64,000 nt of DNA from Mesorhizobium sp. BR1-1-16 (GTDB taxonomy: Bacteria; Pseudomonadota; Alphaproteobacteria; Rhizobiales; Kaistiaceae), in the NCBI RefSeq assembly GCF_020165495.1, contig NZ_JAIUIE010000010.1, forward strand, positions 62,001 through 126,000, written 5' to 3'. Positions within the stretch are counted from its first letter, which is position 1; each line of letters opens with the position of its first letter. The position numbers were made by a program, and so were the translations under genes. This document shows, in pieces, positions 8,433 to 16,949 of this stretch. The notes beneath the pieces were generated by a model that made no database searches, was not told the DNA's origin, and saw nothing but the letters and a program-made list of their open reading frames with translations.

Positions 8433-9854
8433 TCAGTCGGCCACCTGGTCGAAGAACCCCGGCTCGTTCGGGAAGGCCGGGTCGGCATGGTCTCGGCCGA
8501 GATAGGCCTTCATCGTCGCCTGCATGAACTGCGACTTGGCCATCTCGCCGGCGAGCGCCTGGATGCGCGCCTGAAGACTCGCGACGTCGGCGGGCCGCTC
8601 GGTCGCAAGATTGGTCTTCTCGGTCGGGTCCTTGGCGAGATCGTAGAGCTCGAGGCGCTGCGGCAGAGGCGTCTGCCAGATGAGCTTCATATCGCCCTCC
8701 CGGACCGCGCCGCGGAACATCTCGACATTGTAGACGATCTCGCTCCGCGGCGACGGCGCATTGGTCGCGATCGTGTTCCAGACATCCATGCCATCAAGCG
8801 GCTTGGTGCCGGTGGTCGCGCCACCCGCCCGGCCGAGGATCGTCGGCAGCATGTCGACGACATGCATCATGCCGTCCACCTTCTCCGGCTGGATGTGACC
8901 CGGCCAGTTGGCGAGTGCCACGACATGCGTGCCGCCTTCGTAAAGCGAACCCTTGCCGTCCCGCCAGGGCGCATTGGAGGCGGGAAGGTCGCCATTTGTC
9001 GCGATCTCGCCGGCGAACATCGCGTCGCGCACGCCGCCATTGTCGCTCTGGAAAAAGACGAGCGTGTTGTCGCGGAGCCCCTTCTTGTCGAGCGCTGCGA
9101 GAACGTCGCCGATCTGATCGTCCATGGCCGAGACCATGGCGGCATAGGCGCGGCGGTTCGGGTCGGCGATATCCTTGTAGCGGTCGAGATAGGCGGATGG
9201 AGCCTGAAAGGGCGTGTGCGGTGCGTTGAAGGCCAGATAGAGAAAGAACGGCTTGTCCGTGCTGCGGCTATCGATGTAGCGGACCGCGTCCTGGCCGATC
9301 AGCGTCGTCGAATAGCCCTCCTCATGCAGCGGCTTGCCATCGCGGTACCAGTCGAGCGCGCCATGCACTTTGTGGGTATTGTAATCGATCTCGCCGATCA
9401 ACGGGCCGTATTGGTAGTCAAAGCCACGCGCATCGGGAAAAAGCGCCTTGTCGGCATGGCCGAGATGCCATTTGCCGATGATCGCCGTGTCATATCCCGT
9501 CCGCTTGAGTAATTGCGGCATCAGCGTCTCGTCCGCCGGGATACCGTAGGTCTGCTCGGGCAGGATGACGAAGCTCTGCAGCCCGTAACGCAGCGGATAA
9601 CGCCCGGTCATCAACGCCGCGCGCGTCGGCGTACACATCGGCTGGGCATAGAACTGCTCGAGCCGCGCGCCGCCGGCGGCGAGTTCGTCGATGCTCGGCG
9701 TCCTGATGTCCGAACCATGAAAGCCGACATCGGCGTAACCGAGATCGTCGGCGACGATATAGACGATATTGGGCTTGGTTTCGGCGGCAAGCCCGGCCGT
9801 TGCGCTCGCCGCGAGGGCGAGAGCCGCCAGCGCTGATCTCAACAGATGTGACAC
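8433..9854 (-). CDS. Exported arylsulfatase (type I, formylglycine-dependent)
   Basis: Sulfatase of about 473 residues with an N-terminal signal peptide (LLRSALAALALAASATAGLA). The metal-binding start is NIVYIVADDLGYADVG and the formylglycine signature is CTPTRAALMTGRY, with Cys74 the residue to be oxidised. GKWHLGHADKALFP and FFQSDNGG are also typical. It should hydrolyse a sulfate ester in the periplasm after maturation by a formylglycine-generating enzyme, which is not in this window. The GTG at 9854 is chosen because GGGGAA lies seven bases upstream and the signal peptide begins there. Its neighbours on both sides point the other way or belong to other units, so the substrate is not evident. 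Confidence 0.88.
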   Translation of the reverse strand: MSHLLRSALAALALAASATAGLAAETKPNIVYIVADDLGYADVGFHGSDIRTPSIDELAAGGARLEQFYAQPMCTPTRAALMTGRYPLRYGLQSFVILPEQTYGIPADETLMPQLLKRTGYDTAIIGKWHLGHADKALFPDARGFDYQYGPLIGEIDYNTHKVHGALDWYRDGKPLHEEGYSTTLIGQDAVRYIDSRSTDKPFFLYLAFNAPHTPFQAPSAYLDRYKDIADPNRRAYAAMVSAMDDQIGDVLAALDKKGLRDNTLVFFQSDNGGVRDAMFAGEIATNGDLPASNAPWRDGKGSLYEGGTHVVALANWPGHIQPEKVDGMMHVVDMLPTILGRAGGATTGTKPLDGMDVWNTIATNAPSPRSEIVYNVEMFRGAVREGDMKLIWQTPLPQRLELYDLAKDPTEKTNLATERPADVASLQARIQALAGEMAKSQFMQATMKAYLGRDHADPAFPNEPGFFDQVAD

Positions 9855-9920
9855 GATAATTCCCCGATTGACGGCCGCCCGACGGCCAGGTTCCCACACC
9901 TTCAGTTGCCCGCGCCATAA

Positions 9921-9966
9921 GGGCTTTCTGAAGGCAACAACGCGGGCTTTCTGAAGGCATCAACGC
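9921..9966. repeat. 23-bp tandem duplication
   Basis: Two adjacent 23-bp units (9921-9943 and 9944-9966), each starting GGGCTTTCTGAAGGCA, identical except for one base (A or T) in the last third. It lies 67 bp upstream of the sulfatase start. It could be a replication-slippage product or a duplicated binding site. Confidence 0.85.
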
Positions 9967-10143
9967 TTTCGCGTAGCGCCGGCTTCTGGCCGAATCATGG
10001 CTTTGACGCGGCCCGTTGGCGCTCCGTCGTCGACGGGACGATGAATGGGGATGGGCTGATCCGAATTGCGGTCGCCGGTCACGGTCCCGGCGAAAAGGCT
10101 ACGCACAGTCTCGCTTTGGCAATGACCGTGAACCCGTCTTCGG

Positions 10144-10171
10144 CTTGCCACTGGCGCGTTGATGGTATAAT
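10144..10171 (+). promoter_or_regulatory. Promoter of the apioside import/hydrolysis operon
   Basis: CTTGCC at 10144-10149 as -35, a 16-base spacer, and the perfect extended -10 TGGTATAAT with TATAAT at 10166-10171. TGGTATAATGA (10163-10173) recurs at the same promoter position before apnL at 22587-22597, with CTTG at the same offset, which suggests co-expression. Whether the shared bases are only sigma contacts or also an operator cannot be told. Confidence 0.65.
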
Positions 10172-10303
10172 GAGTATCTCAATATATGGTCGAATGACAG
10201 CCGGTCGTGCGGGGAGGAGCCGCACGGCGTGACCGTGAGGTCCGGCGCATCGAGAGCCGCGTTCAACGGCCACCTGCGACGCTATTTTGGAGGAGGAGAA
10301 TTC

Positions 10304-11563
10304 ATGCGAGGACTGAAGATCTTTGCGGCGACGGCCCTGGCCGGGTTTGTCGCCTTCTCGGGCGGAGCCGAGGCGAAAGATACGCTCCGCCTGATGACCG
10401 TTTTCGACGCCCCGACGGTCAAGCTCTGGGAGCCGGTTCTGGCGGCCTATAACGCTGCCAATCCCGATGTCGAGGTGAAGATGGAGACGGTCGCCGGTTC
10501 GGGCGCCGCCGTCTATCCCGACGTGCTGCGCACGTCGATGGCGAGCGGTGATCCGCCAGACGTCTTCTTCATGTGGGGCGGCGAGATCGCCGGGCCTTTC
10601 ATCAAGGCCGGCCAGGTCGAGCCGCTCGACGCTTATTATGAGAAATACGGCTGGGAAAAGGTCGTCGCGCCCTGGACGATCGATCGCATCACGCGCGACG
10701 GTCACAAATATGGCGTGCCGTTCCATGCTCGCGGCATGGGCTTGTGGTACCGGGTCGACCTGTTCGAGAAATACGGCCTCTCGGAGCCGAAGACATACGA
10801 TGATCTCGCCAATATCTGCTCGACCTTCAAGAAGGACGGCATCTATTGCGCTTCGTTCGGCGGCAAGTTCGGCTGGCAGACCATGCGCCTTCTGGACTAT
10901 TTCACCGAGACGACATGCGGGCCTGAAGAGCACGACAAGCTGAATATGTTGCAATCGAGCTGGAACCAGCCTTGCGTCGTGGCGGCCTATGACCGCATGG
11001 CTCAGTGGGTGAAGGATGGCTGGCTGGTGCCCGACTTCCTCAACGTCGCGCCGAACGATGCGCGCATGCCCGTCTATTCGGGTGACGCGGCGATGGTGTT
11101 CGAAGGCGGCTGGTTCGAGGGCGTGCTGAAAAGCGACGAGCAGCCGCTGGAGAACTACAAGTTCTTCCTGCCGCCGACCGGTCATACGCCGGTGCGCTAT
11201 TCCGCGTTCCCGGAACAGTGGATGATCCCGACGTCCTCCAAGCACAAGGACCAGGCGGCGGCGCTCATCAACTGGATGACGATCGCCGACACGCAGAAGC
11301 AATATCCCGAGGCCTTCACCGCTTCGGCGACGATCGGGGTCGAGTCCGACTGCGCGGTGGCCCCGCGCGACTGCGAGTGGAAGAAGTTGCTGACCTCGGA
11401 TTCGGCGACCTATCCGCCGACCGACCAGGCCTTCACCAAGGAACTGATCGACGGCTTCTTCGAGGTCCAGGACGGTGTCGTCGCCGGCAAGATCACGCCG
11501 GCCGATGCGGCGGCGCAGATGCAGGCCAAGGCAGAGGCCTGGAAGGCGAAGCAGAAGTCCTGA
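10304..11563 (+). CDS. CUT1-type ABC sugar-binding protein
   Basis: Extracellular solute-binding protein family 1, about 419 residues, with a Sec signal peptide (MRGLKIFAATALAGFVAFSG, cut near AEA-KD). The mature protein begins DTLRLMTVFDAPTVKLWEPV and shows the usual binding-protein segments PPDVFFMWGGEIAGPF and GDAAMVFEGGW. The ATG at 10304 follows GGAGGAGGAGAATTC. Such proteins bind oligosaccharides or glycosides. Here it heads an operon with two permeases, an apiosidase-like hydrolase and a nucleoside-hydrolase-fold enzyme and faces the D-apiose catabolic operon, so apiose-containing glycosides are the likely ligand. That assignment is by context. Confidence 0.88.
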   Translation: MRGLKIFAATALAGFVAFSGGAEAKDTLRLMTVFDAPTVKLWEPVLAAYNAANPDVEVKMETVAGSGAAVYPDVLRTSMASGDPPDVFFMWGGEIAGPFIKAGQVEPLDAYYEKYGWEKVVAPWTIDRITRDGHKYGVPFHARGMGLWYRVDLFEKYGLSEPKTYDDLANICSTFKKDGIYCASFGGKFGWQTMRLLDYFTETTCGPEEHDKLNMLQSSWNQPCVVAAYDRMAQWVKDGWLVPDFLNVAPNDARMPVYSGDAAMVFEGGWFEGVLKSDEQPLENYKFFLPPTGHTPVRYSAFPEQWMIPTSSKHKDQAAALINWMTIADTQKQYPEAFTASATIGVESDCAVAPRDCEWKKLLTSDSATYPPTDQAFTKELIDGFFEVQDGVVAGKITPADAAAQMQAKAEAWKAKQKS

Positions 11564-11640
11564 CCTCCCGGGACTGATGAGGTGTGGCGGGCGGCGCTTC
11601 CTGCGCCGTCCGTCCACCGTCCCGCAAGACGAGAGAACCG

Positions 11641-12564
11641 ATGTCCGAGATCACTCTTGGCGCGCGCCGGCCCGTCATCGTCCGCCGCAGGCGCTGGCGG
11701 ATTCCGGTCACCGCCATCCCCTATCTGTTTCTCGCTCCCGCCACGCTCTGGTATGCGGCCTTTCTCGTCTACCCGATGCTGCAATCGCTCTATGTCTCGT
11801 TTTTCGATTGGGACGGGCTCTCGCCGACGATGACGTTTGTCGGCCTCGAGAACTACATCAACATTTTCGCGGTCGATGAAGTCGCCCGCCTCGCTCTGTG
11901 GAACAACATCCTCTGGACGATCGGCGCGCTCGCCTTGCCGACATTCTTCGGGCTCATGCTGGCGCTGGCGCTGAACCGCCGCGCTCCCGCTTCGACGCTT
12001 TTCCGCACCATCTTCTACAGCCCGGCCGTGTTGCCGCTCGTCGCCGTCGGCCTGATCTGGGCCTGGATGTACAATCCGCATTTCGGCGTCGTGAATGTCA
12101 CGCTGAAGGCGGTCGGCCTGCGCAGCTGGGCCAATGGCTGGCTCTCGAACTATGAGATGGCGCTGCCGGCGACCTTTGTGACCTTCATCTGGTCGCATGT
12201 CGGCTTTCCCATGATCTTCTATCTTGCCGGGCTGCAGGCGATCTCGAAGGATTATTACGAGGCGGCGACGATCGACGGCGCCAACGCTTTCCAGCGCTTT
12301 CGCCACGTCACCATGCCCGGCCTCGCCGAGACGCATGTGATCGTGCTGTCGCTCGCCGTCATCAACGGTTTCAAGGTGTTCGACCTCGTCTACACCATGA
12401 CCTATGGCGGCCCGGGCCGCTCGACGCAGGTGCTCGGTACCTGGATGTATTTCCAGACCTTCCAGTATTACCACGCCGGCTATGGATCGGCGCTGGCATG
12501 GGTCATCGCCGCGATCGTGCTCGTGATCGCGATTCCCTATATCCGCCGCATGTCGCGCGGCTGA
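11641..12564 (+). CDS. CUT1 ABC permease, MalF-like
   Basis: Membrane protein of about 307 residues with six predicted membrane segments, starting after a basic N terminus at [20 protein letters not shown]. The EAA coupling loop is [25 protein letters not shown], near residues 205-230. The ATG at 11641 follows GAGAGAACCG. This subunit pairs with the following MalG-like permease to form the channel of a carbohydrate uptake type 1 system. No ATPase gene accompanies them in this operon. Confidence 0.92.
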   Translation: MSEITLGARRPVIVRRRRWRIPVTAIPYLFLAPATLWYAAFLVYPMLQSLYVSFFDWDGLSPTMTFVGLENYINIFAVDEVARLALWNNILWTIGALALPTFFGLMLALALNRRAPASTLFRTIFYSPAVLPLVAVGLIWAWMYNPHFGVVNVTLKAVGLRSWANGWLSNYEMALPATFVTFIWSHVGFPMIFYLAGLQAISKDYYEAATIDGANAFQRFRHVTMPGLAETHVIVLSLAVINGFKVFDLVYTMTYGGPGRSTQVLGTWMYFQTFQYYHAGYGSALAWVIAAIVLVIAIPYIRRMSRG

Positions 12565-12574
12565 GGGCAAGCCC

Positions 12575-13420
12575 ATGATGTCAGACGTTCGCCGCCAGCG
12601 CCGCCTCGAGCAGACCGTGATCTTTCTCGGCCTCCTGGCGCTCTCCCTGATCTGGCTGACGCCGTTCGCCACGGTGGTGCTCTCGGCAATCCGCGGGCAG
12701 GGCGATCTGCTCGCCCGCGGCGTGTTCTCGCTGCCGAAGAAGATCGCATGGAGCAATTTCGCCGAGGCCTGGAGCACGGGTGATTTCTCGATCTACTTCC
12801 GCAACTCGCTGCTGCTGATCGCGATGAAGGTTCCGCTCGGCATCTTCATCGCCGCGCTCGCCGCCTATCCGCTCGCCAAGCTCCGGTTCCGCTTCTCCGG
12901 CGCCATCTTCATCTTCTTCCTGGCGGGTCTCGCCGTGCCGGTGCAGGTGACGCTGCAGCCGCTCCTCGTCATGATGAAGCAGCTCGGCATCGCCAACAGC
13001 CTGTTCGCGCTGGTCCCGCCCTATGTCGCCTTTGGTCTGCCGTTCCAGATCTTCGTGCTCCGCGGCTTCTTCCGCCTGATCCCGTCGGAGCTTCTCGAGG
13101 CGGCGCGGCTCGATGGCGCCTCCGAATGGACGGCGTTCCTGCGCGTGATGCTGCCACTCTCCGTTCCGGCGCTGGCAACGCTCTGCATCATCGACGTGCT
13201 GGCGACGTGGAATGAATTCCTGATCGCACTCGTGCTGATCAGCGCCAAGGAATCCCGCACGGTGCCGGTCGGCCTGCTGCAGTTCCAGGGCGAATATTCA
13301 TCGCAATACACATTGCTGATGGCCGGCATCCTGATCTCGATTGTTCCGGTCATCGCGATCTTCATCTTCCTGCAGCGCTACTTCGTCGCCGGGCTGACCG
13401 CCGGCGCGGTCAAGGGCTGA
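12575..13420 (+). CDS. CUT1 ABC permease, MalG-like
   Basis: Second permease, 281 residues, six membrane segments. The EAA loop is [23 protein letters not shown], and the C-terminal [15 protein letters not shown] is the standard end of MalG-like proteins. It lies 10 bp after the MalF-like gene and 35 bp before the hydrolase gene. ATG at 12575 or 12578 can serve as start. In other CUT1 systems a MsmK/UgpC-type ATPase would be encoded alongside; here it must be supplied from elsewhere. Confidence 0.92.
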   Translation: MMSDVRRQRRLEQTVIFLGLLALSLIWLTPFATVVLSAIRGQGDLLARGVFSLPKKIAWSNFAEAWSTGDFSIYFRNSLLLIAMKVPLGIFIAALAAYPLAKLRFRFSGAIFIFFLAGLAVPVQVTLQPLLVMMKQLGIANSLFALVPPYVAFGLPFQIFVLRGFFRLIPSELLEAARLDGASEWTAFLRVMLPLSVPALATLCIIDVLATWNEFLIALVLISAKESRTVPVGLLQFQGEYSSQYTLLMAGILISIVPVIAIFIFLQRYFVAGLTAGAVKG

Positions 13421-13455
13421 CCAGCGTTCGACATCCATCCTCCGGAGCCGATCCC

Positions 13456-15039
13456 ATGACGAACCCAAGCGTTCTCCCGCGCCGCAGCGTCGGCGAATGG
13501 CAGCTCAAGAGCACGCGCGCCTACAAGGCACCGTTCGCCGATGTGCGTGTCGATGGCATCTTCACCAGTCCTTCCGGCAAGGAATTCATCATGCCGGGCT
13601 TCCATGACGGCGACGGCGTCTGGAAGCTTCGCTTCAATCCCGGCGAGGCTGGCCGTTGGACGTTCCGTATCGCCTCGGTTCCGCATGATCCGGAACTCGC
13701 CGGTGAGGGCAGCTTCGATGTCGAGGAGCGCGAGACGCGCGGCTTCCTGAAGGCGACACCCGGGAAAGCCTGGGGCTTCCACTATGAGAACGGCGAACCG
13801 GTCTTCTTTCTCGGTGACACCGTCTATGACCTGTTCGGCATGGCCTATTGCGGCGGCGACGTCGAAGGCTTTCTGAAGCGGCGCCAGAAGCACGGCTTCA
13901 ACCTCTTCCGCTGCCGCCTGCCGATCAGCCGCTTTCACCCGCCGGAAGGCTATAGCGATTGGCACTCCAAGCGGCTCTGGCCATGGGGCGGCAGCGAGAC
14001 GTCGCCCCGGTTCGACATCTTCAATCTCGATTATTTCCGTTCCGTCGACGAGACCGTCGCGCTCATCGACGGGATGGGCATGGGCATCGAGATGATCATG
14101 GAGGGCTGGGGCTTCGAGTTTCCGTTCAACCATCGCGCCTGGTTCACGCCCGAATGGGAAGAGCTGTGGATGCGCTACCTGATCGCGCGCTACGACGCCT
14201 ACGCCGCCGTGCATTTCTGGACGCCGCTCAACGAATACGAATATTACCCCAATGGCGATTGGCATCATAAGCCGGCGGCCGACCGCTGGGCGTTGTGGAT
14301 CGCGCGCTGGATCAAGCGGACTGCGCCGCACGGCCATGTGCTCTCGATGCACAATGGCCCCGTGATGCCGCCCTTCGCCGAGCGCTTTCATGCCGATCCC
14401 GAGGCGGTCGACGCCATCATGTTCCAGGAATGGGGCGCGCGCGACCGCGACAAGGGCTGGCTCGCGACGGGGATCGAGGAACAGATCGAGAAGAGCCTCA
14501 AGGGCTGGGGCGGCAGCGCGATCTTCGCGGAATGGGGCTATGAGCGGAACCCGGACTTCTATCTGAAGCTGCCGAGCCACGAGTTCTGCGATCGCAACCA
14601 CACGCGCCGCAGCGCCTGGCGCGGTGTCATGTCGGGCCTCGGCATCATCGCCGGTTTCGAGAATTCCTGGGCCCCATGGATGGAACTTGGCTCCGATCAG
14701 CCTGGTGTCGCCGATCTCGATGTGGTCCAGAAATTCTTCCGCGCCGAGGTGCCCTTTGCCGATATTGCGCCGGCAAATGATATCGTCAGCGGGGACTATG
14801 AACGCGGCACCCGTCCGCTGGCGCTGGCAAATGCCGACCGCTCGCTGATCGTCGTTTACTTCCCAGCAGCCGGTGACGCCTGGCTCGATCTGCACGGGGC
14901 CACCAACCTGTCCTGGTTCGATCCACGCACGGGCGCGAAGACGCCCTTCAGCTGGTCCCCTGGCGATCGGATCTCGGCGCCGCCGGGCGAGGATGATGAC
15001 GGTCATCCGCTCGACGCCGTCCTCGTCGCGCGCCGCTGA
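13456..15039 (+). CDS. Apiosidase-like glycoside hydrolase (DUF5060 + DUF4038 domains), cytoplasmic
   Basis: Protein of 527 residues with a beta-sandwich DUF5060-type domain (about 1-100; VDGIFTSPSGKEFIMPGFHD, GRWTFRIASVPHDPELAGEG) followed by a DUF4038 (apiosidase-like) TIM barrel (about 110-430; FFLGDTVYDLFGMAY, GFNLFRCRLPISRF) and a C-terminal domain. Candidate acid/base and nucleophile are the Glu residues in HFWTPLNEYEYY and IFAEWGYE. DUF4038 includes the apiosidase family GH140. There is no signal peptide, so it should act on imported glycosides. Its place between the importer and the D-apiose catabolic operon makes release of D-apiose from an apioside the best hypothesis. Confidence 0.8.
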   Translation: MTNPSVLPRRSVGEWQLKSTRAYKAPFADVRVDGIFTSPSGKEFIMPGFHDGDGVWKLRFNPGEAGRWTFRIASVPHDPELAGEGSFDVEERETRGFLKATPGKAWGFHYENGEPVFFLGDTVYDLFGMAYCGGDVEGFLKRRQKHGFNLFRCRLPISRFHPPEGYSDWHSKRLWPWGGSETSPRFDIFNLDYFRSVDETVALIDGMGMGIEMIMEGWGFEFPFNHRAWFTPEWEELWMRYLIARYDAYAAVHFWTPLNEYEYYPNGDWHHKPAADRWALWIARWIKRTAPHGHVLSMHNGPVMPPFAERFHADPEAVDAIMFQEWGARDRDKGWLATGIEEQIEKSLKGWGGSAIFAEWGYERNPDFYLKLPSHEFCDRNHTRRSAWRGVMSGLGIIAGFENSWAPWMELGSDQPGVADLDVVQKFFRAEVPFADIAPANDIVSGDYERGTRPLALANADRSLIVVYFPAAGDAWLDLHGATNLSWFDPRTGAKTPFSWSPGDRISAPPGEDDDGHPLDAVLVARR

Positions 15040-15113
15040 CCAGGTGTCCTGCGCCCACGATTTCGGAGACAGGATCGCCCCTGTCTCAAATTGCCAACCT
15101 CGAAGGAACGCCC

Positions 15114-16016
15114 ATGCCATTGCCGCCTGAAAAGCTCACCCGGATCATCGTCAACACGGACGCCAAGAACGAGGCCGACGACCAGTATTGCGTCGTCCAG
15201 GCGCTGCTCTCGCCCTCCTTTGAGCTGCACGGCATCATCCCGGCGCATTTCGGGACGCGGCGGACGACGCGCTCGATGGAGGAAAGCCGCGAAGAGGTCG
15301 ATCTTCTTCTTGATCTCATGGGCTTGTCGGGCAAGGTGACCGTCGCCAATGGCGCCGCCGAGGCGCTGCCCGACGAGACGACCGCACGTCCGTCGCCAGG
15401 CGCCGAATTGATCATTCGCGAGGCGATGAAGGACGATCCACGACCGCTCCACATCGCGTTCCTCGGGCCGCTGACCGATATGGCGGCGGCGCTCCTGATG
15501 GAGCCGCGCATCGCCGAGCGCAATGTTCGCGTCGTCTGGATCGGCGGCGGGCGGTGGCCGGTCGGCGGCTCGGAGTTCAATCTTTCAAACGACATCCACG
15601 CGGCCAATGTCGTCTTCAAGTCGAAGGTCGATCTCTGGCAGATCCCGATGACGATCTACCAGATGATTTCGGTTTCTTATGCCGAGCTGTTCGAGAAGGT
15701 TTCTCCGCAGGGCAAGCTCGGCGCCTATCTCGTCGACCAGCTGATCGACTTCAATACGCGCTTTCATCAAGGCCCAATCGAATATCGCTCGCTCGGCGAT
15801 ACACCGTCGCTCTCGGTCATCATGAATCCGAACGGCGGGACCTGGCGTTATGAAGCGGCGCCTGAGTTCAGCCCGCTGATGAACTACGTCCATACCGGCC
15901 GCAACCGGCCGGTGAAGGTGTATGACACGATCGACGTGCGCTTCATTCTCGAGGACATGTTCGCAAAGATCGCCCGTTTCCATCGCGGCGAACAGGAAAC
16001 GGCGGTGTTCTCGTAG
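15114..16016 (+). CDS. Nucleoside hydrolase (IUNH-fold) family protein
   Basis: Protein of 300 residues with the inosine-uridine nucleoside hydrolase fold. The calcium-binding aspartate cluster is NTDAKNEADDQ near residues 14-24; other family marks are LGPLTDMA, IGGGRWPVGGSEFNLSNDIHA and a late YDTIDV Asp. The family cleaves N-glycosidic bonds of furanosides. The canonical DTDxGxDD motif is relaxed here, so the substrate may not be a ribonucleoside. It is the last gene of the importer/apiosidase operon, 74 bp after the hydrolase gene and followed by terminator hairpins. Hydrolysis of an apiofuranoside is an attractive but untested possibility. Confidence 0.78.
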   Translation: MPLPPEKLTRIIVNTDAKNEADDQYCVVQALLSPSFELHGIIPAHFGTRRTTRSMEESREEVDLLLDLMGLSGKVTVANGAAEALPDETTARPSPGAELIIREAMKDDPRPLHIAFLGPLTDMAAALLMEPRIAERNVRVVWIGGGRWPVGGSEFNLSNDIHAANVVFKSKVDLWQIPMTIYQMISVSYAELFEKVSPQGKLGAYLVDQLIDFNTRFHQGPIEYRSLGDTPSLSVIMNPNGGTWRYEAAPEFSPLMNYVHTGRNRPVKVYDTIDVRFILEDMFAKIARFHRGEQETAVFS

Positions 16017-16025
16017 GTCTCGGAC

Positions 16026-16043
16026 CGGCGGGTCAGCCCGCCG
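16026..16043. terminator. Accessory hairpin after the nucleoside-hydrolase gene
   Basis: Seven-bp GC stem CGGCGGG / CCCGCCG with loop TCAG, directly after the stop codon and 22 bp before the stronger terminator. It probably assists termination or stabilises the transcript end. Confidence 0.45.
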
Positions 16044-16064
16044 ACCGGATTGATTAAGGCAATG

Positions 16065-16098
16065 CGCCGGGGCTGCGAGGCCCCGGCGTTCTTGTTTT
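16065..16098 (+). terminator. Rho-independent terminator of the plus-strand operon
   Basis: Perfect 9-bp stem CGCCGGGGC / GCCCCGGCG with loop TGCGAG (16065-16088), followed by the T-rich run TTCTTGTTTT. It stands between the convergent nucleoside-hydrolase and apnO genes. Confidence 0.82.
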
Positions 16099-16100
16099 CG

Positions 16101-16949
16101 CTAAGCCGCCTCGCGCGGATTGCAGATATCCTTGACCGATGCCATCACGGCTTCCGGGCTGAACACTGCCTGTAGCCAGTTCTCCTTGAAGATCAGCGGC
16201 CGTGCCTCGCGGATGGCGTGCAGCGCTCCGTCGGAGAACTTGCCTTCCTTGAAGATGTTGAAGGCGATGGCGAGTTCGATCTGGATATGACCGAGCATGA
16301 AATCCATCGCGGCAGCTTCCGGCACGCCGCGCCGCACCGCCTCGTCCGTCGCCTCGCGGAGCGCGAGGCAGAGCGTGGCGCCGACCGTTTCCGACATCGC
16401 CGGCTCCATGACGGCGATGTTTTCCAGCGTGCAGCGATGGGCGCGATTGACCGGCGTATAGATCGTGCGCGCTACCTCCTCGCAGAGCGCGTAATCCGCC
16501 TCCGGTCCCTGGATCAGCGCGCAGACGATCGCCTGCGGATCGCTGACGCCACCGAAGTGATCGCGCTCGCCATCCTTGACGTTCTGGGGGAACACCGAGG
16601 GATGGCAGGGATGCGTCACGAAATAGGTGACATCGGCGCGGACAGGCATCTCGCCGGCATAGGGGGCGGCGGCGTCGAGAACGATCAGCGCCGCGCCGGG
16701 CCTGACGCGCGCGATGATCGAATGGGCGATCTTGCCGATCAGCCGGTCGGGCACGGCCAGAACGATGACCTCGGCCTCGGCGAGCGCCTCATCCTCGCTG
16801 ACGCAATCGGCGCCGATCGCATCCTTGAGGCGCGTGCGGCCCTCGGCGGAAACCTCGACATGGTCGACGGTGAAGCGCGAACCCTTGAGATTGGTGGCGA
16901 GGCGGACGCCCATTTTGCCGCCGGCGCCCAGAAGTGCGATCTTGGTCAT
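16101..16949 (-). CDS. apnO: D-apionate oxidoisomerase
   Basis: NAD-dependent enzyme of 282 residues with an N-terminal Rossmann domain (KIALLGAGGKMGVRLATNL) and an all-alpha 6-phosphogluconate-dehydrogenase-like C-terminal domain. THPCHPSVFP and HRCTLENIAVMEPAMSE are conserved-looking active-site segments. In the characterised D-apiose pathway ApnO converts D-apionate to 3-oxo-isoapionate. The assignment rests on this fold together with the neighbours oiaK, oiaX, apsD and apnL in one tightly overlapping operon (4-bp overlap with oiaK), a combination known for D-apiose catabolism. It is the last gene of the operon. Confidence 0.82.
   Translation of the reverse strand: MTKIALLGAGGKMGVRLATNLKGSRFTVDHVEVSAEGRTRLKDAIGADCVSEDEALAEAEVIVLAVPDRLIGKIAHSIIARVRPGAALIVLDAAAPYAGEMPVRADVTYFVTHPCHPSVFPQNVKDGERDHFGGVSDPQAIVCALIQGPEADYALCEEVARTIYTPVNRAHRCTLENIAVMEPAMSETVGATLCLALREATDEAVRRGVPEAAAMDFMLGHIQIELAIAFNIFKEGKFSDGALHAIREARPLIFKENWLQAVFSPEAVMASVKDICNPREAA

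Larger units (their letters stand above)
9855..10303. other. Intergenic region between sulfatase and CUT1 importer operon
   Basis: About 450 bp without a convincing gene. It holds a 23-bp tandem duplication (9921-9966), then about 180 bp in which I see nothing, then a strong promoter-like sequence (10144-10171) and a leader of roughly 125 bases that ends in a GGAGGAGGAG ribosome site before 10304. The two flanking genes are divergent, so the sulfatase promoter must also lie here. Confidence 0.6.

Noticed and set aside
13378-15120. Long open frame of 580 codons on the minus strand opposite the apiosidase-like gene
   Set aside because: It is an antisense shadow of a GC-rich gene: Arg/Ala/Glu-rich low-complexity translation, no domains, and the plus-strand protein has clear family motifs.
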